From a virus, in IMG/VR virus record IMGVR_UViG_3300017987_000309, positions 1 through 27,042 of that record: DNA of 27,042 nt. One strand, given 5' to 3'. The notes beneath the pieces were generated by a model. That model saw only the letters and a program-made list of their open reading frames with translations. It ran no database searches and was not told the origin of the DNA. This document shows positions 8,165-14,889 of the stretch, piece by piece. Both the position numbers and the translations under genes were made by a program. The number at the start of each line of letters is the position of its first letter. Position 1 is the first letter of the stretch.

Positions 8165-10357
8165 CTAATTAATAATAATCCATGTAATAATTACATCTGA
8201 ATCTAGCGCTTGTGTTCCAACGTTTGTTGTATCAACTGTAAATGATCCAGCACCAGGAGTACATGCGTCCATCTGTATTTTGCAATCGTTACCAGCAGAT
8301 TTATTTGCAACAGTTACCAATAAGCCAGATGTTGCTTGGCATACACTGTTGGTAATTGTATATCTTTGAGATGCTGCTGATGCAGTTGTTAGACCTGTTA
8401 ATGTAGCAACACCAACACGCTTATTAAGTGTTATTGCTGCAGCTGCTGCTGTTCCTGTATCACCAACTATACTTGTAGATCCATCAGCATCTAAAACAAT
8501 ACCTGTTGCTGTATCTGCAGTAACTGTAACACCACCAGCTGTAGATGTAATAGCTACCGCTGCTGCATTTGTTCCTTGTGTATTAACAATATCAATAGTT
8601 TCAGATGTTCCAGTATTTGCATGTAAATAAATAGCCTGAGCAGCATCTGAAGTAGATGTAATAGTTGTGGTTGCTGCATCAATAGTTGCATTTCCGGTTA
8701 CATTAGCGTCAAATGCACCACCAGCCGTAAAGGTCATAGCACCTGTTCCAGCTTGTATTGTAGTTGCAGATGTTCCACTTGTTGAACCTAATCTTGTTGT
8801 ATGATCAGTTGCATTAATACCAAGATCAAGATTGCCTGTTCCTGAATTTAATACTACAGATGTAGCACCTGTACCGTTACCTATTGTAACTGTTCTTGCA
8901 GCTGCTCCGGTACCGATGTTTATATTATTTGCATCTGCACCTTCACCAATACCTAATGTTCCTCCAGAGGAATCTATTGTTACATTACCTGTTGCATTTA
9001 CATCAAATACTCCACCAGCAGTAAAGGTCATTGCTCCTGTACCAGTTTGGATTGTTGTATCACATGTTGTATTTGTTGACCCAACAGTTGTTGTATGAGC
9101 AGTTGCGTTTGTTCCTAAAGTAATACCACCAGTTCCGCAATCCACATCAACTGCTGTTGCACCTGTAGAGTTACCTATAGATATCGTTCTTGCTGCAGCA
9201 CCCGTACCTACATTAATATTTTGTGCTACCGCATCATTACCAACCGAAATTATACCAGCAGAAGAGTTTAACTCTAATACGCCAGCAGCGTCTATTGTTG
9301 TTGCTCCAGTAGAACTCATTGCTGTGCCGTCTGTACCAGAATAAATCTTTAAATCGTGGGTGGCAGAACTAGATCCAAGAATAGTATCGTGATCATTAAC
9401 ATTTGTTGATAATAATGTACTTCCAGTTGCAGACCCAACCACAACGTCTGCACCAGCAGATATTAATACAGCATCTCCAGCATCAGCATCAAGAAGTATT
9501 CCGCCAGCTGAATCAAAAGACATGGAAGAATTAGACACATCTCCAGTTACCATAGAAATACCACCAGCTGTAGACTCAATAGCTACTGCATCAACAGCAG
9601 TCCCTTGAGTAGATGTAATCTCAATAGTTTCATTTACACCACCATCAGCATGCAAATATATTGCCTGAGCAGCATTCGTATCAGAATTTATAACTGTAGT
9701 ACCAGTGGCTACCTCAAAATCAACAGACGATGTAATCTTACCAACAGATGTAATAGCATCCGCCAACCTTATCTTTACAGTATTAGCTGTTGCACCATCA
9801 GTAGTAATATTTGCATCATAACCTTCAAAGGTTGTTAAACCACCACCTGTTGGAGAAACTGGACCACCAGCATCCGTTCCAAATGTTGTACCAGTAGCAC
9901 CAGGGTTGGTTATTGTTATTGTCCCAGCAGCTTCAGTTATAGTTATACCTCCGCCAGCAGTTAATGTTGCCCATGCAGGAGCACCACCAGTTGTTCCAAT
10001 AAGAACTTCACCATCAGCACCATCAGCTAAAGTACTAACAACACCCGCTGCAGATGTTCTCATTGTTCCAGCGGTTAAAGATGATAATGTTAATGTAGTT
10101 CCAATAGTAGCTGTTGTTGTTACATCCAAAGTATTAAATGAACCGCCTCCACCACCAGAATTTATCCATGTAGCAGAATTAGCCGCAACATTTACCAAAA
10201 AGTAAACATCTTCACCCGATTTATCTACCCAACAAGTACCAAGTTCCGCCATATCTCTTGTGGTAGGAGCTCTTTTTGCAATAACAGGTACAGGGAAAAC
10301 ATCCGTAAACGGCTGTAAACCATAAACCTCATTCTTCTTTACTCTTTTTGTTGCCAT
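8165..10357 (-). CDS. Repetitive tail fibre stalk protein
   Basis: 730 residues, overwhelmingly Gly, Thr, Ala, Ser, Ile and Val, with almost no charged residues after residue 60: the profile of a trimeric beta-helical fibre. Residues 28-65 (KRAPT..D......W..K....VYFL......ATW) match the N-terminal module of the fibre at 98-2479. A unit of about 98 residues is duplicated in tandem (about 380-462 and 478-560; NIN(V/I)GTGAAART(I/V)(S/T)IG at each start). A second pair (229-269 and 572-612, AAQAIYLHA...ETI.I..TQGT) brackets it. The C-terminus (670-730) is a distinct beta domain containing Cys673, Cys692 and Cys699. RBS AAAGGA precedes the ATG. Genes on its upstream side are divergent, so it begins a transcription unit, although no clear minus-strand promoter was found in 10358-10473. 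Confidence 0.85.
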   Translation of the reverse strand: MATKRVKKNEVYGLQPFTDVFPVPVIAKRAPTTRDMAELGTCWVDKSGEDVYFLVNVAANSATWINSGGGGGSFNTLDVTTTATIGTTLTLSSLTAGTMRTSAAGVVSTLADGADGEVLIGTTGGAPAWATLTAGGGITITEAAGTITITNPGATGTTFGTDAGGPVSPTGGGLTTFEGYDANITTDGATANTVKIRLADAITSVGKITSSVDFEVATGTTVINSDTNAAQAIYLHADGGVNETIEITSTQGTAVDAVAIESTAGGISMVTGDVSNSSMSFDSAGGILLDADAGDAVLISAGADVVVGSATGSTLLSTNVNDHDTILGSSSATHDLKIYSGTDGTAMSSTGATTIDAAGVLELNSSAGIISVGNDAVAQNINVGTGAAARTISIGNSTGATAVDVDCGTGGITLGTNATAHTTTVGSTNTTCDTTIQTGTGAMTFTAGGVFDVNATGNVTIDSSGGTLGIGEGADANNINIGTGAAARTVTIGNGTGATSVVLNSGTGNLDLGINATDHTTRLGSTSGTSATTIQAGTGAMTFTAGGAFDANVTGNATIDAATTTITSTSDAAQAIYLHANTGTSETIDIVNTQGTNAAAVAITSTAGGVTVTADTATGIVLDADGSTSIVGDTGTAAAAAITLNKRVGVATLTGLTTASAASQRYTITNSVCQATSGLLVTVANKSAGNDCKIQMDACTPGAGSFTVDTTNVGTQALDSDVIITWIIIN

Positions 10358-10428
10358 AACAAATCCTTTAAATAAAAATTAAACCTATCAACCCAGTAAA
10401 ACATTACAAAAACAATAATTACAAGCAC

Positions 10429-10457
10429 TTGACAATATGTTTATATATTTATATAAT
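10429..10457 (+). promoter_or_regulatory. Perfect sigma70 consensus promoter for the plus-strand island
   Basis: TTGACA at 10429-10434, a 17-bp spacer and TATAAT at 10452-10457: a full match to the housekeeping consensus. The predicted start near 10464 falls at the 5' edge of the ribosome binding site (GAGGTG at 10464-10469), so the leader is only about 10 nt. Confidence 0.85.
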
Positions 10458-10463
10458 TATATA
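10450..10463. promoter_or_regulatory. 14-bp palindrome overlapping the -10, candidate operator
   Basis: TATATAATTATATA is its own reverse complement and covers the -10 element. Ribbon-helix-helix proteins such as Arc and CopG bind short palindromic operators in their own promoters, so the protein encoded directly downstream is the natural candidate ligand. AT-rich palindromes also arise by chance, so this is tentative. Confidence 0.4.
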
Positions 10464-10473
10464 GAGGTGAAAG

Positions 10474-10635
10474 ATGAATAAAAAAAAACGATTGTTGATA
10501 GATATAGACGAAGAGATACATAAAAACATTAAGAAGTTGGCAGCAGAGAGAAACACTTCAATAAGAAAGTATGTTACAAGATTTATAAAAGAGTTGATTG
10601 ATAGAGATAAGAAATACCTAAAAGATAAAAACTGA
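10474..10635 (+). CDS. Arc/CopG-like ribbon-helix-helix DNA-binding protein
   Basis: 53 residues. A basic start (MNKKKR) leads into a strand (LLIDID), then helix A (EEIHKNIKKLAAERN), a TS turn and helix B (IRKYVTRFIKELIDRDKK): the ribbon-helix-helix order in which the paired strands contact the operator and the protein works as a dimer. The length equals that of P22 Arc. SD GAGGTG lies 4 nt before the ATG, and a perfect consensus promoter with a palindromic -10 is directly upstream, so autorepression is likely. It heads a short plus-strand cluster surrounded by minus-strand structural genes. It could equally be a plasmid-type or antitoxin-like regulator. The fold call is from residue pattern only. 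Confidence 0.75.
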   Translation: MNKKKRLLIDIDEEIHKNIKKLAAERNTSIRKYVTRFIKELIDRDKKYLKDKN

Positions 10636-10657
10636 TCTATATTTCCTGGGGGGATTT

Positions 10658-11098
10658 ATGAAAAAGATGATTCTAATGGGTTTAATTTCGATCTCACTAA
10701 ATGGTAAGACTAGTGAGATTAAGGTAGGTAAACTTAATAGGCTATGTAGTGCAGCTTGTAAGACATTAAAATTAGCCACTGTGCCTATTAAGTTTACATA
10801 CAATAACTCAGACAAGATTGTATCCGTAAAAACATTAAAATTTATAGCGATAGTAGGAGCTCCGTTTTTCTATTTTAATCCAGATATCCTACAAGAGTTG
10901 TCCAGATTAGGCGCAGATGGAGTTGTTAAGATGAACGGTTTAATAGCTAGGGGTATCCTTGAAGGGTTAATGAGTAATCCTGCGGCATTGGCCAGTTTAG
11001 CTGCACTATTGACTGCGCAATCCACTGCGACGTCGTTTATAAAAGGTTTCGGAGAAAAGATGGGTGGACTATTATTAACAATCTTTACATTGGGGTGA
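10658..11098 (+). CDS. Unknown hydrophobic, possibly membrane-associated protein
   Basis: 146 residues. The ATG follows a GGGGGG ribosome binding site, 22 nt after the stop of the ribbon-helix-helix gene. The N-terminus (MKKMILMGLISISLNG) looks like a weak signal or membrane anchor. Further hydrophobic stretches lie at about 59-72 (KFIAIVGAPFFYF) and about 97-146, the latter rich in Ala, Leu and Gly (NPAALASLAALLTAQS, GGLLLTIFTLG). The middle contains two Cys residues (30 and 34). It does not resemble P22 Ant or any toxin I recognise. A holin-like, superinfection-exclusion or regulator-controlled effector role are all possible. Its stop overlaps the GTGA preceding the next gene, indicating translational coupling. 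Confidence 0.7.
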   Translation: MKKMILMGLISISLNGKTSEIKVGKLNRLCSAACKTLKLATVPIKFTYNNSDKIVSVKTLKFIAIVGAPFFYFNPDILQELSRLGADGVVKMNGLIARGILEGLMSNPAALASLAALLTAQSTATSFIKGFGEKMGGLLLTIFTLG

Positions 11099-11100
11099 AC

Positions 11101-11337
11101 ATGAAAAAGATACTATTGTCATTAGTCTTATTGGGATCACTTTCTGGAATTAAAGCAGAAACTCCTGGAGTTAAAGACCTAAACAGAAAGCAACTGATCA
11201 ATCGAGTAATAGAACTCGAAAAACAGATACTTGAAGCCTTAGATGTTTTAGAATTAAAAATAATTAGAGAAAAAAACATCGTTCAAGGTATCGATGCTCA
11301 ATTAGCATCAGTATTTGACCAAAAAGAAGAAAAATAA
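11101..11337 (+). CDS. Small secreted coiled-coil protein
   Basis: 78 residues from the ATG at 11101, preferred over the in-frame GTG at 11095 because GGGGTGA then serves as ribosome binding site. Residues 1-19 form a clear signal peptide (KK, then LLSLVLLGSL, with a likely cut after GIKA). The mature part is a single charged helix with heptad-like leucines and isoleucines (LINRVIELEKQILEALDVLEL), so probably a periplasmic coiled coil. There is no lipobox Cys. Size and layout would suit a spanin-like or envelope-modifying protein following a membrane protein, but no family is recognised. A hairpin at 11341-11358 comes 3 nt after its stop. Confidence 0.75.
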   Translation: MKKILLSLVLLGSLSGIKAETPGVKDLNRKQLINRVIELEKQILEALDVLELKIIREKNIVQGIDAQLASVFDQKEEK

Positions 11338-11340
11338 GAA

Positions 11341-11358
11341 AGGGAGCTCTTGCTCCCT
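11341..11358 (-). terminator. Intrinsic terminator closing the leftward ejection-gene transcript
   Basis: AGGGAGC, a 4-nt loop and GCTCCCT form a 7-bp stem. On the minus strand it is followed by UUCUUAUUUUUC, whereas the plus-strand side is purine-rich, so it should act on leftward transcription from the gene ending at 11439. It would keep that transcript from running antisense through the plus-strand island. Confidence 0.65.
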
Positions 11359-11379
11359 AACCGAAAAAGAAAGGTTACC

Positions 11380-11442
11380 ATGAATATAATTTTTGCTTTG
11401 TTAATCGGGGCTGCGGCAATGTGGTTTATATTAAATTATTAA
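11380..11442 (+). CDS. 20-residue single-pass membrane microprotein
   Basis: A short reading frame starting at ATG 11380 with AAAGG about 6 nt upstream. It encodes 20 residues, nearly all hydrophobic (IIFALLIGAAAMWFIL), enough for one membrane helix and nothing else. Its TAA stop overlaps by 4 nt the stop codon of the convergent minus-strand gene ending at 11439. It is the last member of the plus-strand island. Because it is so short, chance cannot be excluded; the RBS and uninterrupted hydrophobicity are the only support. Confidence 0.45.
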   Translation: MNIIFALLIGAAAMWFILNY

Positions 11443-12773
11443 TCCACTAATTGCATAGTAGGCTTAAAATTCTCTTTGTACTTATCCTTATCAATATACT
11501 TAGCTATACTATTCGCCTTTGTAGCTGCTGTTGATATACTTCCAGCAGATATGTCTTTCATGAATCCCGTAAACATACGTCTTAAGGTTGGGCTTGCTTT
11601 TAGTAATTTATAGTCTTGAGCCATATTTTTAACAGCATAAGCCCCTGTAGCTCCTAATGCACCTAAAAGACTCCAAGATCCGCCAAACTTAACAGCTGCT
11701 GGAATCGCTGCAAACTTACCAAACGCCATTGCTCCTTCAAGTAATCTATTAGTCGTAGGAGAAGATTTCTTAGCAATATTTGTTAAATATGGATGTTGCT
11801 TAATTGCTTTAGTTATAGATCTAGCTTCGGGATAAGATTCTATTATATTATCTAATCCTTTATTTATAGTTACCCTAAAGTCATTAAGTATCTTTTTACC
11901 TTGAGCTGATTTAACTTGAGGTATTGTATTAAATATTTTTCTTGTAGAATCTATTAAATTTTGAGCAGAAGCCTCTTTTGGACCCCAAGACTTAGACACA
12001 CTAGCCAAAGTATCTAAAACAACTTTCTTTTCTTTTCCAGGAAGAACTCTTGAAGCTTTAGATAAAACTTCTTCTGCTTCATCATATAAGCGCATAATTG
12101 GAACATTAGTCTCTTTTGCTGCTTGCTTTTCAACTTGAGACCATAAAGACCTTTCTGCCTGTTTAGCCACTTTAGGAACAGATCTGGAAATAGCCGCTTT
12201 ATAGGCCAACGGACTAACAATACCAGCTCCAAGCTCAGCGATCGATTGACCCATTTCTCCAGCACCAAGCTGTTTAGCAACCGCACCTCCGGTAGCTGAT
12301 AACCCTGCTTGAGACAATGCGCCCGGAATAGACGCTCCACCCAAAAGTGCTAATGGAGCTATCTGAGATCCTCTTGTTATTATATCTTCCAATATTCCAT
12401 CTTGTTTCCGCATAGATCCCTGACCAAAGATTTGCTCACCTATCGGATTAAACACGTTTTCCTTTAATCCTTCAGAAGTTAGAAATTCTGGAGCTCTTGG
12501 TAGAGTTGTTGAACCAGGACTATCCATTCCAGGAAGAACCTTATCTAAAAGCGTTGGACCAGACGAAAGCTCAGAAATTTTTTCTGCAACAGGAGCCAAT
12601 AAATTCCACATAGAAGCTGGCAACCCCGCAAGAGACGATAACCCTTCAGACACAGCCTTATATCCAAGTCTTCCTGCTTTACCAAGCGTCGTTTCTTCAG
12701 AAGATTTGAAATAGTTAGTCTTCTTATCAACTTGAGGCTTAGATGTTTTTCCATCACCGTCTAATAATATCAT
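11439..12773 (-). CDS. Internal virion/DNA ejection-type protein
   Basis: 444 residues from the ATG at 12773, chosen because AAAGGAG lies 5 nt upstream and the start overlaps the previous stop (TAATG); an ATG 8 codons earlier lacks such a site. The N-terminal half is Gly, Ala and Leu rich (PLALLGGASIPGALSQAGLSATGGAVAKQLG around 150-185) and the C-terminal half has a hydrophobic stretch (about 355-385, AAIPAAVKFGGSWSLLGALGATGAYAV), as expected for a protein that leaves the capsid and enters the cell envelope. It is the third of three genes between the tail genes and the fibres, the place where P22 carries genes 7, 20 and 16. Assignment rests on composition and position, not on a recognised domain. 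Confidence 0.65.
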   Translation of the reverse strand: MILLDGDGKTSKPQVDKKTNYFKSSEETTLGKAGRLGYKAVSEGLSSLAGLPASMWNLLAPVAEKISELSSGPTLLDKVLPGMDSPGSTTLPRAPEFLTSEGLKENVFNPIGEQIFGQGSMRKQDGILEDIITRGSQIAPLALLGGASIPGALSQAGLSATGGAVAKQLGAGEMGQSIAELGAGIVSPLAYKAAISRSVPKVAKQAERSLWSQVEKQAAKETNVPIMRLYDEAEEVLSKASRVLPGKEKKVVLDTLASVSKSWGPKEASAQNLIDSTRKIFNTIPQVKSAQGKKILNDFRVTINKGLDNIIESYPEARSITKAIKQHPYLTNIAKKSSPTTNRLLEGAMAFGKFAAIPAAVKFGGSWSLLGALGATGAYAVKNMAQDYKLLKASPTLRRMFTGFMKDISAGSISTAATKANSIAKYIDKDKYKENFKPTMQLVD

Positions 12774-13873
12774 TATTTCTCCTTTAATGGCTTCCAAACC
12801 TTTTTGCCTTTATCCATGACTATTATGTATTTTAAGCCATTTTCATTCCAAATAGCCTTCTGTCCAACTTTGAAATTAGAAGGTAAATTAGCTGGATCTT
12901 TAGTGCCTATAGATTTAGCTATAAGATTTTCAACAGTTGAGTAATACTTATCCAACTTAGGTTTTATCTTTTTTGCAACTCTTTCGTCTAAATCATAAGG
13001 AGCTTGCTTAGATTTTTTCCTATAAGACTCTAACGCTCTTATTTTAGCTTTCTCGAACTCTGACATTGCCTTAGAGTCTGCTATTCTTATTTGTGCTATT
13101 TGCCTTAAACCTTCTTCTGTATTAAATAATTGCGGAGTCATATCTTTAATCGTATCAAATACTTTACTTAACCTTGCAGCCTGTCCAGGAATAGAACTCA
13201 AAGATCTAATTGGTTCAGCAGCCAGTAATTTAGCAACAGCTTGAGTTTGAGGAGATGTTCCAAATTTATCAATGTTTGCGCCTTTTTTGACCGCATAAAC
13301 AACGCCAGTATCCACATTGCCTGTGTCTAAATATCTTAAGACGTCTTTATTTGCACGCATACTCTCATCTGCAGATTTTATTTTTTCCCTTGAATTAGTG
13401 ACTGTTTCTATGTTTTTAATATGACCAGACTCCAACATTCTTTGTTGGCTTTTTCTTTCATCAGATCTTTTTGCAATATCTTCCTTTTGTTGTAATTGCT
13501 TTTGCTGTAAGCCTAATTGTGCTAACTGAATTGCTTGCTGCGGATTTAATTGAGAAAGTTGCTGTGCGCCAATACCTTCGGCACCAGTACTAACGGGTTG
13601 TCCCCCTCCAAGTAATGAAGATAAAGCCCCAGCAAAAGCCTCCCTAGAAGGTGCTTGCATTTTTTGCTTAACCAATTCCTGCTGTATTCTTGGATCTAAA
13701 TTTGTTAGCCCAGATGCTTCATCAGGAGTAATACCTAAAAGCTGTGATAAACCACCAGCCTGCTGACGTTGCTGCATCTTTTTTACTTTTTCACCCAATA
13801 AAGCCTGTAAACCCATCCCCAAAGATTGTCCTAGAGACTGTCCCAATCCTAATTCATTTATAACTTGAGGCAT
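12773..13873 (-). CDS. Internal virion/ejection-type protein, Gln-rich
   Basis: 366 residues. Residues 1-35 contain GLGQSLGQSLGMGLQALLGEK. Residues 35-150 are very rich in Gln with heptad-like Leu (QQAIQLAQLGLQQKQLQQKE), suggesting a helical bundle. The remainder is helical and charged, ending in a small strand-rich tail (GQKAIWNENGLKYIIVMDKGKKVW) typical of a C-terminal virion domain. The RBS is GGAGAAG. It ends in the TAATG overlap with the next gene, so the two are co-translated. Position matches the P22 ejection gene cluster (7, 20, 16). No enzymatic domain such as a lytic transglycosylase was seen. Confidence 0.65.
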   Translation of the reverse strand: MPQVINELGLGQSLGQSLGMGLQALLGEKVKKMQQRQQAGGLSQLLGITPDEASGLTNLDPRIQQELVKQKMQAPSREAFAGALSSLLGGGQPVSTGAEGIGAQQLSQLNPQQAIQLAQLGLQQKQLQQKEDIAKRSDERKSQQRMLESGHIKNIETVTNSREKIKSADESMRANKDVLRYLDTGNVDTGVVYAVKKGANIDKFGTSPQTQAVAKLLAAEPIRSLSSIPGQAARLSKVFDTIKDMTPQLFNTEEGLRQIAQIRIADSKAMSEFEKAKIRALESYRKKSKQAPYDLDERVAKKIKPKLDKYYSTVENLIAKSIGTKDPANLPSNFKVGQKAIWNENGLKYIIVMDKGKKVWKPLKEK

Positions 13874-13882
13874 AATCTTCTC

Positions 13883-14341
13883 CTAAATAAACATTCTCAT
13901 TAAACCTGGCAATACATTTGGTAACGAACTCTCAAGCAAGCCTGGTTGACGATTAAAATATGCAGATTCAAACCTAGGGCTTAAACCTGTTCCTAAAAGA
14001 TTCTGTAATAGACCCTGTCTTTGAAGATTATATCCAGACTTTTGAGCAGCTAAACCCTGCTCTAACCCAGATCCAGCCCTTCCCAAAGCACTCCTAAAAG
14101 CTGAAGATCTTTGTCCTCCAGCACCCATACCAGTAAACCTTTCAGCTATACCAGGTATTGTTTGTTCCCTAAAATCAGTTCTTGCTTGCTCCTCTATAGG
14201 CCCAAAATCAAACTGATTACCCTGCAAGCCAGTAAGAGCTTGTTGTAAAATCTGACTCAACGCACTTTGCTGCTCAGGCGTGTACTTTTCAAATTGCTCT
14301 GTTCTGCCACCCCTACCAAATAACATGTTTCTTAAACTCAT
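13883..14341 (-). CDS. Small Gly/Gln-rich internal virion-type protein
   Basis: 152 residues from the ATG at 14341, chosen because AAAGG lies 6 nt upstream; the frame extends 15 codons further to 14386 but that start has no RBS and lies inside the previous gene. The segment AERFTGMGAGGQRSSAFRSA followed by LGRAGSGLEQGLAAQKSGY is a pattern common in small proteins next to ejection genes of podoviruses. There is no signal peptide. The gene is first of the three putative ejection genes and its stop is 9 nt from the next start. Function is inferred from position and composition. Confidence 0.65.
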   Translation of the reverse strand: MSLRNMLFGRGGRTEQFEKYTPEQQSALSQILQQALTGLQGNQFDFGPIEEQARTDFREQTIPGIAERFTGMGAGGQRSSAFRSALGRAGSGLEQGLAAQKSGYNLQRQGLLQNLLGTGLSPRFESAYFNRQPGLLESSLPNVLPGLMRMFI

Positions 14342-14352
14342 ACCATGCCTTT

Positions 14353-14889
14353 CTATTGTTTTATATACTCCAATACAACAAAACATGTCGTATAAGACGT
14401 TCTATCTATACCAGTAATAATACTTACATTAGTATTATCAACACTAAGCTCTATATTATTGATTAACGTTGTTGATGAATATGGTAACGGTAAAAAACTT
14501 GTTTTTGCCGTATTAGTAGCACAACCATAAATCCTAGTAAAAGTTATATTCGCATTAACCGTTATCCCATGAGCTACATTAGTAGTACCTGCATTAGGTA
14601 AAGTTCCAAAGTTTATCACCTTTCTGAAAACTTGCCTTGGAGATGGATTTACAGCAGTAGAAGAACTATATCCAGTGTTAGGGAAATACTCAGCACCAGT
14701 AACATACTCATCCAGACTATAAATACCAGAATCCTTAACGTTTAAATTCAATGCAATGCTATTAGTAGTCTGATATAAGCGAACCAACAGGTCCTTAAAC
14801 TCATCACTTGTAACATCTACAGACCTTATCTCCTGAACATCTAATAAGGTAGTAGTCGGTATAAACTGCCCAGGGTTCCTTATTGCCAC
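14353..14889 (-). CDS. Beta-rich tail protein, GTG start
   Basis: 178 residues starting with GTG at 14889; no ATG is available near the N-terminus, and AAAGGG lies about 8 nt upstream. The start lies inside the last codons of the tail hub gene (10-nt overlap), implying coupling. Residues 1-60 are mixed helix (TTTLLDVQEIRSVDVTSDEF). Residues 85-178 are beta-rich (VINFGTLPNAGTTNVAHGI ... CFVVLEYIKQ) and resemble the C-terminal domain repeated in many phage tail and fibre proteins. Position directly after the hub matches the P22 tail needle gene 26, but no needle-like coiled coil is visible. Confidence 0.7.
   Translation of the reverse strand: MAIRNPGQFIPTTTLLDVQEIRSVDVTSDEFKDLLVRLYQTTNSIALNLNVKDSGIYSLDEYVTGAEYFPNTGYSSSTAVNPSPRQVFRKVINFGTLPNAGTTNVAHGITVNANITFTRIYGCATNTAKTSFLPLPYSSTTLINNIELSVDNTNVSIITGIDRTSYTTCFVVLEYIKQ

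Noticed and set aside
10618-10815. 65-codon minus-strand open frame under the start of the plus-strand island
   Set aside because: Antisense to better supported plus-strand genes with promoter and RBS; no RBS of its own.
12014-12340. 108-codon minus-strand frame inside the 444-residue ejection-type gene
   Set aside because: Out-of-frame overlap, Lys/Leu-rich composition typical of shadow frames, no RBS.
14342-14386. Longer start for the 152-residue gene at 13883
   Set aside because: No RBS, and it encodes an atypical Cys-containing extension inside the previous gene; AAAGG precedes the ATG at 14341.
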